64,000 nucleotides of DNA, taken from assembly GCF_001885765.1 (NCBI RefSeq), contig NZ_JXKD01000002.1, positions 186,001 to 250,000 of the forward strand, read 5' to 3'. Each line of letters begins with the position of its first letter. The stretch's first letter is position 1. This DNA comes from Enterococcus aquimarinus (lineage in GTDB: Bacteria > Bacillota > Bacilli > Lactobacillales > Enterococcaceae). The position numbers and the translations under genes are program-made. Under the pieces are notes generated by a model. The model made no database searches. It was not told the DNA's origin and saw nothing but the letters and a program-made list of their open reading frames with translations. Below, piece by piece: positions 18,136 through 27,750 of this stretch.

Positions 18136-18921
18136 TTATTCGATGGCTAACGGAAAATCATAACTGCCACCTTGACGTTGGAGTTGTTTTAGCACTTTCT
18201 TAACTAAATTTGCGCCTTCGACTTTTTCGGCTACTGCCGGATTAACGATGACTTCATAGTCGCCTTGATGCATTTCTTCGCGGAATGCCGCAATCGTTTG
18301 AAAATGACGCGCAAAATGATTCGTAACCGAGCCGTATTGTAAATATTGATGGGTGTCACTTCCGGCTAACACAGGTTTGTCATAATAGGCCGCGACTTCC
18401 ATCACTTTTTGATAATTATTCGGACCTAACACTCCCATATCCTTCCCATTTAAATCAAAGAAATCATAATAGGCAATCAATTCTTCAGGCAGTTCTAAAT
18501 TATGACACCCTTTACGAAAGACATGCGCCGCTCCAAAAATCACGTCGTATTGTTTGATTAGTGGAAACAAGCGTGCTGCCGGTAAAAATTCCGTTGAGGA
18601 CTCTTGACGTAAAATTTCTTCTCGGAGTGCGATAATCGTTTCGTACGATCCAATGACTAAATTGTGCCCGCCCTCCGCCATATCGACCTCAATGCCTGGG
18701 AAGACACGAACCCCTTCCACTAAAAAGGTATCCCCTTCGCGCGGATAGTGATCTTGAATGTAGGCATAAATCTTATCAAAATCACGTGTATTAAAATGCT
18801 CCGTTAAACAGAGTGCTTCAACTCCTCTTTTTTTCGCTTCTTGAAATAGCCGAATCGTAAATTGTTCGGAAAAAGGCAAGTTTTTAGCAAGCTTACCGTG
18901 TGTATGTGTATCGATGAACAT
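18136..18921 (-). CDS. PHP-domain metal-dependent hydrolase
   Basis: Predicted phosphoesterase of the PHP superfamily, 261 residues. Metal-ligand motifs are visible in order: DTHTHG at 4-9, LTEHFNTRDFDK (about 39), FPGIEVDMAEGGHNLVIG (about 74), FGAAHVFRKGCH (about 137), and GSDTHQ (about 190). That is close to a full PHP ligand set, so activity is likely. The substrate is unknown. ATG 18921 follows AAGGGAGAAATG. It is the last gene of a run with an ECF transporter (gap 20 bases from ecfT), which suggests it acts on the imported compound or a phosphorylated derivative. Confidence 0.83.
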   Translation of the reverse strand: MFIDTHTHGKLAKNLPFSEQFTIRLFQEAKKRGVEALCLTEHFNTRDFDKIYAYIQDHYPREGDTFLVEGVRVFPGIEVDMAEGGHNLVIGSYETIIALREEILRQESSTEFLPAARLFPLIKQYDVIFGAAHVFRKGCHNLELPEELIAYYDFFDLNGKDMGVLGPNNYQKVMEVAAYYDKPVLAGSDTHQYLQYGSVTNHFARHFQTIAAFREEMHQGDYEVIVNPAVAEKVEGANLVKKVLKQLQRQGGSYDFPLAIE

Positions 18922-18941
18922 CTGACATTTCTCCCTTCATA

Positions 18942-19763
18942 TTAGAATAAAAATAAATGGATGCCAATCACACTCATGAAATAGCTGATTGATCCAAATA
19001 AAAACCACACGTCGCGTCGGCCAAAAGTAAGTTTTCGTAATTTCATTTGGCGAACTTTTTTATTTTTTAATGATGCTTGATACCCTTTTATTTCGAGCGC
19101 TTCGACGGTAGTCCGACTGCGTTTAGCCATATTGAGCATTAAAGGATAAAAAGCCTTCATCATGAGTTTTACTTGGTAGACCACGTTCAAGTACTTGCCT
19201 TTTATTCCTTGAGAACTCGGGCGAATCCCGCGTAATTTGTAGGATAATAAAATCGTTTGGTACTCATCCATTAAAATCGGTAAAATGCGATAAGCAAAAG
19301 AGACACTAAACACAAAATTTTCTGGTAAGCCAATGGCCATCAGTCCGTTGGCTAACTTATCGGGATCCATCCCGGCAAAGGCGCAAATCGCTGCTAAAGA
19401 AACGACCGAGATTTTTAAGGTGAGGGTTAATAATGGAATGATACTGGATAAATCACCCCCAAAGAGCAAGGTAAACAGCAGCAAAAAGCCCGTTTGCGAA
19501 AAAATACCGATACAAAAAACAAATAAGATCAAAGGAACCGTATTGGCAAGTTTTGTCATGACTGCGACAAAGAAAAATAACCCCATTAATACCAATACGT
19601 CCGAGATGAACCAAGGAATGATCCCAAAAAAGAAGTACCAAATAAATAACGTGCGCGGATCTAAACGGGCAATCAGCGTGTCATGATTGCCATAAGCATT
19701 TTTCAGTATTTGATTCTTGATCGTTTCGATTGAAAATTTTTCTAGTAAGCCACTTTCTTCCAT
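18942..19763 (-). CDS. ecfT: ECF transporter transmembrane (T) component
   Basis: Energy-coupling T subunit, 273 residues. It has four to five helices in the N-terminal half, then the long cytoplasmic coupling helices with the two Ala-Arg-Gly-type motifs; here ALEIKGY and YKLRGIRPS fit those positions. I chose ATG 19763 (MEESGLLEKF); the frame upstream of it overlaps the ATPase gene. The ATG shares one base with the ATPase TAA (TAATG), so translation is coupled. Together with the fused ATPase and the dedicated S component it forms a complete, self-contained ECF importer. Confidence 0.87.
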   Translation of the reverse strand: MEESGLLEKFSIETIKNQILKNAYGNHDTLIARLDPRTLFIWYFFFGIIPWFISDVLVLMGLFFFVAVMTKLANTVPLILFVFCIGIFSQTGFLLLFTLLFGGDLSSIIPLLTLTLKISVVSLAAICAFAGMDPDKLANGLMAIGLPENFVFSVSFAYRILPILMDEYQTILLSYKLRGIRPSSQGIKGKYLNVVYQVKLMMKAFYPLMLNMAKRSRTTVEALEIKGYQASLKNKKVRQMKLRKLTFGRRDVWFLFGSISYFMSVIGIHLFLF

Positions 19764-21463
19764 TAAATACGCCCTCCTTGTTCGACTTGATGGACAAACT
19801 CTTCTACACTGTAGCTGATTACACCGCTTAGCTGTTGACTCAGTTGAACAATCTCTGGCACCACGATACCTGCCCGTTCTAAAAGATGCGTATCCTGAAA
19901 AATCACTTCTCGCGGACCATCTGCTAAGATCACCCCTTCGTTCATCACAATAATACGGGTTGCCCATTCTGCGACCAATTGCATATCATGTGTGGCAATC
20001 ATGACTGTCTCAATCGATTCAGAGAGTGCTTGCAATGTTGAGGTAATGCGTTTGCGCGTCGCCATATCCAAACTCGCCGTCGGTTCATCTAACAACAAAA
20101 TTTGGGGTGACAAGGCCACACCGATTGCTAAAGACGCCCTGCGCATTTGCCCGCCGCTTAATAAGCGCCCATCGCGATGTCGTAATGCCAGTAAATCAAA
20201 TTGGGTTAAAAGCATTTCAGTCCTTGTCTGATAGTCTTTTATTCCGCGAGCTCTCATTGAAAAAGCAATATCTTTTTCGATACTATCTTCAATAAACATG
20301 CCTTCTGGATTTTGGTAGACATACCCAATCACATTGGATATTTCTTCTGCCTTTAAGCGATGAATCAATTGTTCTTTTAAACGAATTTCGCCTCTTTTTG
20401 GTTTTAATAATCCAACAGTCATTTTGAGTAAACTCGATTTTCCTGCGCCATTATTGCCGATAATCGCGACACGATCCCCGCGATGAATTGTTAAGTTCAG
20501 TTGGGTTATCACAGGATGGGGACGGTCATTGATTTTTTTATATTCTAAATTCACTTCTTGAAAATTTAAAACGGGCTGTCTTAGAGGGGGGACTTCCGCT
20601 TGTGCTACCTCTTTTTCTCGGCGTGAGATTCTCGCTTCGAGTGGTTGCAAATAGGGGAGTGCTTCATGGATCGTAATCGGTAATGTCCCTGCTGGTTGAA
20701 GGCCTCTTTTCACTAATTCGTGGCCTAATAACGTGACTTGTGGTGGGAAAATCCCACCGGCAGTCAGCTCCTCGACCCGCTGTAAGGCCTCTTTGACAGG
20801 TAGAAACCAACGAATATTTCGCTCTTTCATGAATAAGACGTGGTCACAATATTCACCAATAAAAGCCGTATTGTGCTCAATGACGATAATCGTTTTTCCT
20901 TGACGATGTAACACTGCTAATTGTTCATAGATTTTTTTCGCATGATAAGGATCTAATTGAGCGATCGGTTCATCTAAGACAAGTACCTCAGGTGACAGCA
21001 CTAGCACACCCGCAAGCGCGAGCAAGTGTTTTTGTCCGCCTGAAAGTTGCCACACATACTCATCGGCTAAGTGGTCTAGATCCAGCGCTTCTAAAATCGT
21101 CATCGTCAATTCTTCATACGCTTCTTCTCCCATGTTTAAGAGGCTGAAAGACGCATCGTCTAAGACTTTTGGTCGCAATAATTGATTTTCGAAATCTTGA
21201 TACACATACCCGACAGTCTTGGCTAGAACTGCCGGTTTCTTTTCTCGCACCTTCACCCCTTGAACGCGAATCTCTCCCGATAGTTCCCCGTCAATAAACG
21301 TTGGAATAATGCCATTTAATAACTTGCAAAACGTTGACTTCCCTGCACCGTTATCCCCTACAATGGCTACAAAACTCCCAGTGGGGATCGTCACGGAAAG
21401 ATTTTCTAACGTTGCGACAGCACTGTCAGCGTAACTAAAAGAAACATTCTTCAACTCAATCAT
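19763..21463 (-). CDS. ECF transporter ATPase, two fused ABC domains (YkoD-like)
   Basis: Energizing ATPase of a group I/YkoDEC-type ECF importer, 566 residues, with two ABC domains in one chain. Domain 1 (about 1-240) has Walker A GDNGAGKST at 36-44, signature LSGGQKH and Walker B VLVLDEP. Domain 2 (about 295-540) has Walker A GNNGAGKSS, signature LSGGQMRRASLA and Walker B ILLLDEP followed by a conserved His in ATHD. The canonical EcfA1/EcfA2 of enterococci are separate genes, so this is a second, dedicated system. ATG 21463 lies inside the S-component gene (8-base overlap). Confidence 0.93.
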   Translation of the reverse strand: MIELKNVSFSYADSAVATLENLSVTIPTGSFVAIVGDNGAGKSTFCKLLNGIIPTFIDGELSGEIRVQGVKVREKKPAVLAKTVGYVYQDFENQLLRPKVLDDASFSLLNMGEEAYEELTMTILEALDLDHLADEYVWQLSGGQKHLLALAGVLVLSPEVLVLDEPIAQLDPYHAKKIYEQLAVLHRQGKTIIVIEHNTAFIGEYCDHVLFMKERNIRWFLPVKEALQRVEELTAGGIFPPQVTLLGHELVKRGLQPAGTLPITIHEALPYLQPLEARISRREKEVAQAEVPPLRQPVLNFQEVNLEYKKINDRPHPVITQLNLTIHRGDRVAIIGNNGAGKSSLLKMTVGLLKPKRGEIRLKEQLIHRLKAEEISNVIGYVYQNPEGMFIEDSIEKDIAFSMRARGIKDYQTRTEMLLTQFDLLALRHRDGRLLSGGQMRRASLAIGVALSPQILLLDEPTASLDMATRKRITSTLQALSESIETVMIATHDMQLVAEWATRIIVMNEGVILADGPREVIFQDTHLLERAGIVVPEIVQLSQQLSGVISYSVEEFVHQVEQGGRI

Positions 21464-22316
21464 TCGGCATGCCTCCAGGAGTTCCTTGACGACTCATGAT
21501 TCCTTTAATCAAAATCACCACGAATAAGAGGCCCACAATGATCCCGACGAGAATTGCTACGGGACTTTCTGCCCAACTCGCTTCAAATTCAATTAAACTA
21601 AAACCTGTATTCGATAAAAATTCGGCCCCAATCGCGAAGAACAATAGCCCAAATCCAATGACAATCCCTTTCAATCCCAAGACGTCCGATAGTGCAGGGC
21701 GTAGTTCAGGCGTTCTTTTTTTGATTCCGAGTAAGGGTTCGATCTTCCCATACAAACGAGGAACGAGATAGACGGTCGGCAACATACAAAACAAAATTCC
21801 TGAAAATAAAATATCGTTAACAGCTGATAGCATTTCAACAAAAATGACCGACTGTGGTAGACCCGCTACTGCTTCAAATTCTTCAATGGCAAAGGACACT
21901 TTTAAGATATCAACGACGGCTGCGAGTAGTTGGTGAATCGCAATTCCGGTGATAGAAGCAATCGCGACTTGACGGCGATTTAACGGATCACGCACGAGCA
22001 TCCCTGCCACGTAAATGCCTAAGGAGAATAAAATGAATTTCTCGACCTCACCAAGTCCACCAAACTGACCCAACATGATTTCACTAAAAATCACTTCACC
22101 AGTAGCCGCCCCGAGTGCCGCTGAGAGCGGATCAAATAAAATGGCTAATGTTAAGGGAATAAATGCAAAATACTCGACGGAAAATTCGATCACCCCTAAA
22201 TTAATCGAAGGGATTAACTCGGTAAATAATGTTGCAAGGCCATATAAAGACATCGATAAGACAAACACCATCATTTTTTGAGACTGATTTAATTGATAAA
22301 CAGCTTTCTTTTTCAT
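21456..22316 (-). CDS. ECF transporter S component, long form, substrate unknown
   Basis: Membrane substrate-binding subunit, 286 residues, against about 170-200 for a typical S component. The first 200 residues carry the usual helix set with FAFIPLTLAILFDPLSAALGA and a conserved-looking GEVIFSEIMLGQFGG loop. The C-terminal 90 residues add two more membrane helices (GIVIGFGLLFFAIGAEFLS; ILVGIIVGLLFVVILI). First gene of the S-A-T-PHP cluster. ATG 22316 is preceded by AAAAGGAGGAG. Context (RpiR sugar-phosphate regulator, PHP phosphoesterase) does not match known vitamin systems, so the substrate is open. Confidence 0.82.
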   Translation of the reverse strand: MKKKAVYQLNQSQKMMVFVLSMSLYGLATLFTELIPSINLGVIEFSVEYFAFIPLTLAILFDPLSAALGAATGEVIFSEIMLGQFGGLGEVEKFILFSLGIYVAGMLVRDPLNRRQVAIASITGIAIHQLLAAVVDILKVSFAIEEFEAVAGLPQSVIFVEMLSAVNDILFSGILFCMLPTVYLVPRLYGKIEPLLGIKKRTPELRPALSDVLGLKGIVIGFGLLFFAIGAEFLSNTGFSLIEFEASWAESPVAILVGIIVGLLFVVILIKGIMSRQGTPGGMPND

Positions 22317-22560
22317 TGAACACTTCTCCTCCTTTTGTTACCTTCATCTTACGAGAGAATTGTTAAGGTCCCATCGTTTTTATGTAAATTTGTTGTAAAA
22401 ATTTTCAACGAATTGTTTATGGTACTTTTTTTTCATTCGAAAAAGAAATAGACTGGATCTCTTTTTGACGTATTTGCCAGTTTGACTGATTGATCGACTG
22501 TTTCATACTCGAATTTCTTTTTTTCGATGCTATATATAGAAGAAAAAGGAGTTGTTTGCT

Positions 22561-23013
22561 TTGCCAAAAATCAATCGTATTTTTCGATCATTGCAGCATA
22601 TGCTACTTTCTCTTGGACTCGTCTATTTGTTTTTATTTATTTTAAAACGTGTCATTAATCTATTTCTTTACCAAGCATCCGATGAAGCAGTGTTACTCGA
22701 AATGCTTCAAATTAATTTTACCGATTTATTTTTCTTTGGCTTATTTTTGGCAGCGCTATTTTTTGTGTTATTTTTAAGCGCTTCGTTTATTTTATGGGTA
22801 ACAGGACGCCTCTTCAAATGGGATGAAATCTTGATTCATAAACGGATTCTCTTTATCGAAAAACTATTCGTGGCGTTGTTTCCAACCTTTTTATTAGCCG
22901 GTTCGTTAAACAAAGACTCATTTGTCACGGCTACTAGCTTGATTTCCTTCTTCGCAATTTTTTCCTTTGTGTTCAAATCCAGCATTTGGGAAAAAGGCTT
23001 TAAAGAAGAATAA
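22561..23013 (+). CDS. small four-helix membrane protein of unknown function
   Basis: Not confidently recognised; a DUF2975-like protein is possible from size and topology. It has 150 residues and four predicted membrane helices (about 14-32, 58-82, 100-120, 123-140) and few charged residues. I chose TTG 22561 (MPKINRIFRS) because AAAAAGGAG lies 10 bases before it; the TTG at 22552 is too close to that site. Monocistronic: it is flanked by a divergent ECF cluster and followed by a strong terminator. Confidence 0.6.
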   Translation: MPKINRIFRSLQHMLLSLGLVYLFLFILKRVINLFLYQASDEAVLLEMLQINFTDLFFFGLFLAALFFVLFLSASFILWVTGRLFKWDEILIHKRILFIEKLFVALFPTFLLAGSLNKDSFVTATSLISFFAIFSFVFKSSIWEKGFKEE

Positions 23014-23062
23014 TAACCCAAAAGGCCCCATCGAGTATGTTCGATGAGGCCTTTTGGGTTAT
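23013..23062. terminator. bidirectional terminator
   Basis: Long hairpin: ATAACCCAAAAGGCC pairs with GGCCTTTTGGGTTAT, continued by CATCGA/TCGATG. It lies between two convergent genes. Confidence 0.85.
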
Positions 23063-23088
23063 GTCACGGAATAACAGAGGCGTCAACG

Positions 23089-24276
23089 TCATATCCGATG
23101 GTTTTTATTTTTTAATAAACGATGTAGACCTTCTGAAGCCACAATCATGATGACCGTATAACTCATTAAAAATAGTGGTAAAACAGCAATTCCCACTTGT
23201 GGAACTAAAAATCCAAACAACGGTGGCAAAGCAATCGCTCCGGTGTAGGCGATCGCCATCTGAATCCCCATGATTTGTTGGGCTAACGTTTGACCAAAGC
23301 GCGTCGGTGTTTCATGCAGCATGGCTGGATAAATCGGGGCACAACCAAATCCGATGAAACAAACCCCTGCTACAAGCAGTGGGTAGCGAGCTCCTTGCCA
23401 TAACAAGACACTCCCCACCATAATCAATCCTTGCCCTAAGACAATCAACTGGCGATTGGTTAAGAGCATCGACATAAAACCTGAGAGAAAACGACCTAAG
23501 GTAATAAATCCAAAAAAACCTGCAACAGCCATCGCTGCTTTAGCGGGGTTAATTCCTTTGGCTTGAATCAGATAACTACTCGCCCAAAGTCCCATCGTCG
23601 CCTCGACACCAATATAAAAAAAGAAAGCATAGAGCGCGTAACGAACTTTTTTTAAGCGAATCATATTGATGAACTTCGTCTCCTGGATTTCGACGGGTGT
23701 CTGGGTCATTGCTTGGCGTGTTTCACGGCGACGCCACATCGGTAAAGTGACTACTAATAACAGAAATACGACAAACTGGATCACCGAAACGAGTCGATAG
23801 CCCATCCGCCAAGATTGATGATTGGCTAATATTTGTCCCATAATTAACGGACTAGCCAATGCACCAATTCCCCAAAAGCTATGTAACCAGTTCATATGAT
23901 GGGCTTGGTAATGCCTGGCTACATAGTCATTTAGACCTGCGTCTACTGCTCCCGCCCCAAGACCTAACGGAAGTGCGGCGACGATTAACCACAGAAAACT
24001 TGGTGCTAGATAAAACCCAAATAAAGCAATCGCTGTCCCCAAAACACTGAAGGCTGTCACCTTGCCCGTTCCAGCATACCGAATCCACTTGCCACTAAAA
24101 AAGCTCGCGACAATCGTCCCCAATGAAATAGTCATTGATAAAAATCCAGCGTAACTTTGCGGGACCCCTAGCTCTCCATACATTTCCGGCCAACCCACTC
24201 CCAACAAAGAATCCGGTAAGCCTAAACTAATAAATGTCACATAAATGATCCCTAAAAATAATAACGCCATTCTCAT
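23089..24276 (-). CDS. MFS transporter (fucose permease-like)
   Basis: Twelve-helix major facilitator, 395 residues. The N-terminal half has GLPDSLLGVGWPEMYGELGV near the start, which resembles the FucP-like branch, and GAGAVDAGLNDYVARHY in helix 5. It could carry a sugar or act as an exporter; the cargo cannot be assigned. ATG 24276 follows AAAGAAAGGATG. Single gene; no regulator or catabolic gene is adjacent. Confidence 0.82.
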   Translation of the reverse strand: MRMALLFLGIIYVTFISLGLPDSLLGVGWPEMYGELGVPQSYAGFLSMTISLGTIVASFFSGKWIRYAGTGKVTAFSVLGTAIALFGFYLAPSFLWLIVAALPLGLGAGAVDAGLNDYVARHYQAHHMNWLHSFWGIGALASPLIMGQILANHQSWRMGYRLVSVIQFVVFLLLVVTLPMWRRRETRQAMTQTPVEIQETKFINMIRLKKVRYALYAFFFYIGVEATMGLWASSYLIQAKGINPAKAAMAVAGFFGFITLGRFLSGFMSMLLTNRQLIVLGQGLIMVGSVLLWQGARYPLLVAGVCFIGFGCAPIYPAMLHETPTRFGQTLAQQIMGIQMAIAYTGAIALPPLFGFLVPQVGIAVLPLFLMSYTVIMIVASEGLHRLLKNKNHRI

Positions 24277-24472
24277 CCTTCTTTCTTTTCCATCTACGAC
24301 TTTCTATCTTTTATTATACGCGAAAGAAACAAAAAAACCGACAGCATTTCAACCCTTTCACTTACGAAAAATAAGAAAGTCAAATAGCAGAAGGTTTCGC
24401 TTTCACCATTGCAACTTTGGGTTATTATCGCTAAGATAGAGAGAGTAAATTCAATGAATAAAGGAGTCTATT

Positions 24473-25243
24473 ATGCTAAATCCAACACAACTGATTGAAG
24501 ATTTAAGAAATCTCGGCGTGAAAGAAGATGATCTCATCATTGTTCACTCTTCTTATAACGGCTTACGTGGCGCTGATCAAATTGAAGGCGGCCCTGAAGC
24601 CGTTATTGCGGCGTTAAAAGAAACAGTCAAAAAAGGTACGTTAGTCATCCCAACTTTTAGTTATGAAAATGTGTCGATTGATAACCGCGTGTTTGATGTC
24701 GAAAACACCCCTGTTTGTATTGGGATTTTACCTGAAACGATGCGGCTTTCAAACGATGTCTATCGTAGCGTCCATCCCACTCATAGTTTAGCAGCTTGGG
24801 GGAAAGATGCCGAAGCGATCACCCAAAACCATCAGTTCGACCATACCCCTGTTGGCGTCAATTCGCCATTAAGCGAAGTCTATCGTCGCAACGGCAAAAT
24901 TGTCTTACTAGGCTGTCCTTTTGCACGTAACACCAGTCTACACGGTGTTGAAGAAATGATATTACCTGATTATTTATTTACCACAAACTATGATTATGAC
25001 GTCACATTAGCCAATCAAGAAAAAATCACCATGAATGTCTTACGCCACGATTTTTCTGCTCACGAGCAACGATACGAACGCATCATCGACCTGTTAGAGG
25101 AAGAAAAAGACTACAAAATCGGCAACGTCTTAAATGGCCGGACCTGTGTGATGAATGCCCAAGCCACATGGGATAAAGCGCTGATTAAGTACCGTGAAGA
25201 TAGTCATTATTTTGTGGATGCGTTACCCAACACTTCCTGTTAA
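24473..25243 (+). CDS. AAC(3)-family N-acetyltransferase
   Basis: Acetyl-CoA-dependent acetyltransferase of the antibiotic_NAT/AAC(3) fold (YokD-like), 256 residues. Characteristic blocks are VHSSYNGLRG (about 24-33), GTLVIPTFSYEN, FDVENTPVCIGILPETMR, RSVHPTHSLAAWG (catalytic His region) and HTPVGVNSPLSEVYRRNGKIVLLGC. The family includes aminoglycoside 3-N-acetyltransferases, but many chromosomal members have other or unknown substrates, so resistance should not be assumed. ATG 24473 follows AAAGGAG. Single gene with its own terminator. Confidence 0.88.
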   Translation: MLNPTQLIEDLRNLGVKEDDLIIVHSSYNGLRGADQIEGGPEAVIAALKETVKKGTLVIPTFSYENVSIDNRVFDVENTPVCIGILPETMRLSNDVYRSVHPTHSLAAWGKDAEAITQNHQFDHTPVGVNSPLSEVYRRNGKIVLLGCPFARNTSLHGVEEMILPDYLFTTNYDYDVTLANQEKITMNVLRHDFSAHEQRYERIIDLLEEEKDYKIGNVLNGRTCVMNAQATWDKALIKYREDSHYFVDALPNTSC

Positions 25244-25294
25244 AAATACCCGTTTCGAGTCCTTTTTCATGGGACTAGAAACGGGTATTTTTTT
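25242..25294. terminator. bidirectional terminator
   Basis: Long hairpin AAATACCCGTTTC/GAAACGGGTATTT with AGTCC/GGACT inside, then a T run. It separates the acetyltransferase from the convergent yqjG-like gene. Confidence 0.88.
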
Positions 25295-26249
25295 AAAGTG
25301 ACCAATCTAAAACGGGACCAAAAGGCACAATTTGGTTCGGATTGATTGTTGGATGACTACGATAATAGTGATGTTTAATGTGATAAAAATCAACGGTCTC
25401 TTTGATTCCTGGATACTGATACAGTTCACGCGTATAACGCCATAAATGAGGATATTCTCTTAACTCTCGTAAATTACACTTAAAGTGTCCGACATAGGCC
25501 GAGTCAAAACGCACAAGTGTCACAAACAAGCGCCAATCCGCTTCCGTTAACACCTCGCCGACGAGATACTGATGCGTGCTCAAGTGCTCTTCTAATTCAT
25601 CTAAGGCTGCAAACAATTGTTGTACTTCTTCTTCATACACTTCTTGCTTCGTAGCAAAACCTGATTTATACACACCATTATTGATTTGATGGTATACTTT
25701 TTCATTGATTGCGTCGATTTCAGCCCGCAGCGCTGCTGGATAGTAATCCCCTTCTTTTGCGCCAATCTCATCAAACGCGCTATTGAGCATCCGCATGATT
25801 TCGGAAGACTCGTTGTTGACGATTTTCCCTGTTTGCTTATCAAATAATATTGGCACCGTCACGCGACCACTATAATGAGGATCCACATGTGTATAAATTT
25901 GATACAAATAGTCTGCTTGGAAAATAGGATCGGGAATGACGCCTTGATCCGGCGCAAACGTCCAACCATTTTCCGCCATATATGGATTGACCACCGAGAT
26001 CGAAATCATGTCCTCTAAGCCTTTGAGTTTCCGCATAATTAACGTACGACTGGCCCAAGGACAAGCCAAGGAAACATATAAATGATACCTTCCCGCTTCT
26101 GCTTTAAAGCCGGCTTCACCGCTTGGTCCTGCGCTCCCATCAGCCGTTACCCAATTACGAAACTGTGAATCTTTGCGAATAAAGTGCCCTCCAGTGCTTT
26201 TCGTGTCATACCATTCATCGTGCCACGTTCCTTCTACCAATAATCCCAT
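25293..26249 (-). CDS. yqjG: glutathionyl-hydroquinone reductase (YqjG/ECM4-like)
   Basis: Xi-class glutathione transferase, 318 residues. The catalytic motif is SLACPWASRT (Cys about residue 63), the signature of S-glutathionyl-hydroquinone reductases. Downstream are VPILFDKQTGKIVNNESSEIMRML and a C-terminal helical domain with YLVGEVLTEADWRLFVTLVRFD. It removes glutathione from hydroquinone conjugates. ATG 26249 follows AAAGGAG. Single gene. With the nitroreductase, ABM monooxygenase and MhqO/MhqD genes nearby it fits a quinone-detoxification theme. Confidence 0.9.
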   Translation of the reverse strand: MGLLVEGTWHDEWYDTKSTGGHFIRKDSQFRNWVTADGSAGPSGEAGFKAEAGRYHLYVSLACPWASRTLIMRKLKGLEDMISISVVNPYMAENGWTFAPDQGVIPDPIFQADYLYQIYTHVDPHYSGRVTVPILFDKQTGKIVNNESSEIMRMLNSAFDEIGAKEGDYYPAALRAEIDAINEKVYHQINNGVYKSGFATKQEVYEEEVQQLFAALDELEEHLSTHQYLVGEVLTEADWRLFVTLVRFDSAYVGHFKCNLRELREYPHLWRYTRELYQYPGIKETVDFYHIKHHYYRSHPTINPNQIVPFGPVLDWSL

Positions 26250-26337
26250 AATTGATACTCCTTTCGACGTCTCTTGATTCTTTTATTATACGGGAGTGCC
26301 GCCATTTTTGCGAATAACACGCTGTTCAACCACATAA

Positions 26338-26371
26338 AAACCGCTACAACTAACGCCAGTCATAGCGGTTT
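26338..26371 (-). terminator. terminator of the MATE-transporter gene
   Basis: Arms AAACCGCTA (26338-26346) and TAGCGGTTT (26363-26371), with a T run on the minus side, just past the stop at 26377. Confidence 0.7.
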
Positions 26372-26376
26372 GATCG

Positions 26377-27750
26377 TTATTCTAAGTTCTCCAGCCATTT
26401 ATTACTGCTAAAGCGTTTATAGAAGATAAAACCACGGATCCCCCATTCAATGGTCATCACGACAAAAATTCCCACTAAACCGTAACCGAGTTGAATTCCC
26501 ACCAGGTAACCAGCACCAATTCGAAAAAGCCACATACTAATCAGCGAAACAGTTGTCGTAAATTTGCCATCTCCGACTGCGCGCAATGCAGACGGCAACA
26601 CAAAACTATAACACCAGGCGATTCCATGCATCACAAAGGCAACAAGATACATTCGAAAAATAATCGGAATCATTTCCGTTGGCGGGTTGAATAATTTCAT
26701 GGCGAAGGGAAACAATGGTAAAAGTAACAGATCAACGGTAATAATCGCGATAATGGCTAGACGAATAAAGGAATTCGTCAGTTTTTTGACATCATTGATA
26801 TTTTTACGGCCAACCGATTGTCCCACAATAGGAACGAGCGCAGTAGCGAGTGCACTGGGAATAATCTCTGCTAATTGAATCCATGATCCCGCAATGGCAT
26901 TGGCGGCAATATGGGCCGTTCCGAGGCTCACAATCATCATTTGCATGATAATTTTTCCACCATTAAAAAAGAATGATTCTGCAGCAAACGGTAATGAAAT
27001 CGTTAAAATATAGCGAATCATACTAAAATCAAGCGTCACAACGTTCGACCGTTTGAGACGAAAATCACTTCTATGTAAATAAAAAGCATAACTCGCAAAA
27101 AGGACGGCCGACAAGCGAGAAATCAATAACGAATAAATGAGTCCCACAATCCCTAATTGAAGATAAATAACAAAAAAGAGATTTCCTATAATATACATCA
27201 CATTCATGAATAACGAATTTTTTAAGGAGTTTTGAGTAAACCCTAACCCTCTTAGACTTCCGTTAATCCCTTCAATAATAGCATGCGCCGGATAACTGAG
27301 TAAAATCCCAATAAAATACAATTTCGCATTGGCCATGACTGTCGCATCCGCTTGCCCGAATAATAAGTTCAGCACAAATTGATGAAGCACTAAAAAAAGA
27401 ATCATCAAGAGGACACCCACTAAGAAGGTTGAATGGAGTACACTCCCACTCAAACGGCCGAGTTGACGATGGTCTCCTCCACCATGGGTACGAGAAATCA
27501 ATACCGTTCCGCCTAACCCAATGGCTACAAAAACTTGGACTAAAAAGATATTGATACTCCCGACCATATTCACCGCACTAATCGCAGCAGCTCCGGACGA
27601 ACTGATCATCGCGGTATTCATAAAATTAAAGCTAACTAAGAAAAATTGATCAATAATTACCGGCAACAAAATACTTAACGTTTCATTTGCAGAAATCCCT
27701 TCGCCTTCTAACGAATTAAAAAATTTTTGTCTTACTTTCAAAAATAGCAT
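26377..27750 (-). CDS. MATE-family multidrug/metabolite efflux transporter
   Basis: Twelve-helix MATE exporter (Na+ or H+ driven), 457 residues from ATG 27750. Two homologous halves are visible: helix 1 ILLPVIIDQFFLVSFNFMNTAMI and its counterpart ISLPFAAESFFFNGGKIIMQMMIV, with GLGGTVLISRTHGGGD and ALVPIVGQSVGRKN after the second helix of each half. The open frame extends to 27942, but that part crosses a terminator hairpin and is unlike the family. The ribosome site before 27750 is weak, so the exact start is uncertain. Drug specificity is unknown. Confidence 0.87.
   Translation of the reverse strand: MLFLKVRQKFFNSLEGEGISANETLSILLPVIIDQFFLVSFNFMNTAMISSSGAAAISAVNMVGSINIFLVQVFVAIGLGGTVLISRTHGGGDHRQLGRLSGSVLHSTFLVGVLLMILFLVLHQFVLNLLFGQADATVMANAKLYFIGILLSYPAHAIIEGINGSLRGLGFTQNSLKNSLFMNVMYIIGNLFFVIYLQLGIVGLIYSLLISRLSAVLFASYAFYLHRSDFRLKRSNVVTLDFSMIRYILTISLPFAAESFFFNGGKIIMQMMIVSLGTAHIAANAIAGSWIQLAEIIPSALATALVPIVGQSVGRKNINDVKKLTNSFIRLAIIAIITVDLLLLPLFPFAMKLFNPPTEMIPIIFRMYLVAFVMHGIAWCYSFVLPSALRAVGDGKFTTTVSLISMWLFRIGAGYLVGIQLGYGLVGIFVVMTIEWGIRGFIFYKRFSSNKWLENLE

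Noticed and set aside
24473-25243. Aminoglycoside resistance claim for the AAC(3)-family gene
   Set aside because: The family contains many chromosomal enzymes with other substrates; no mobile context is present.
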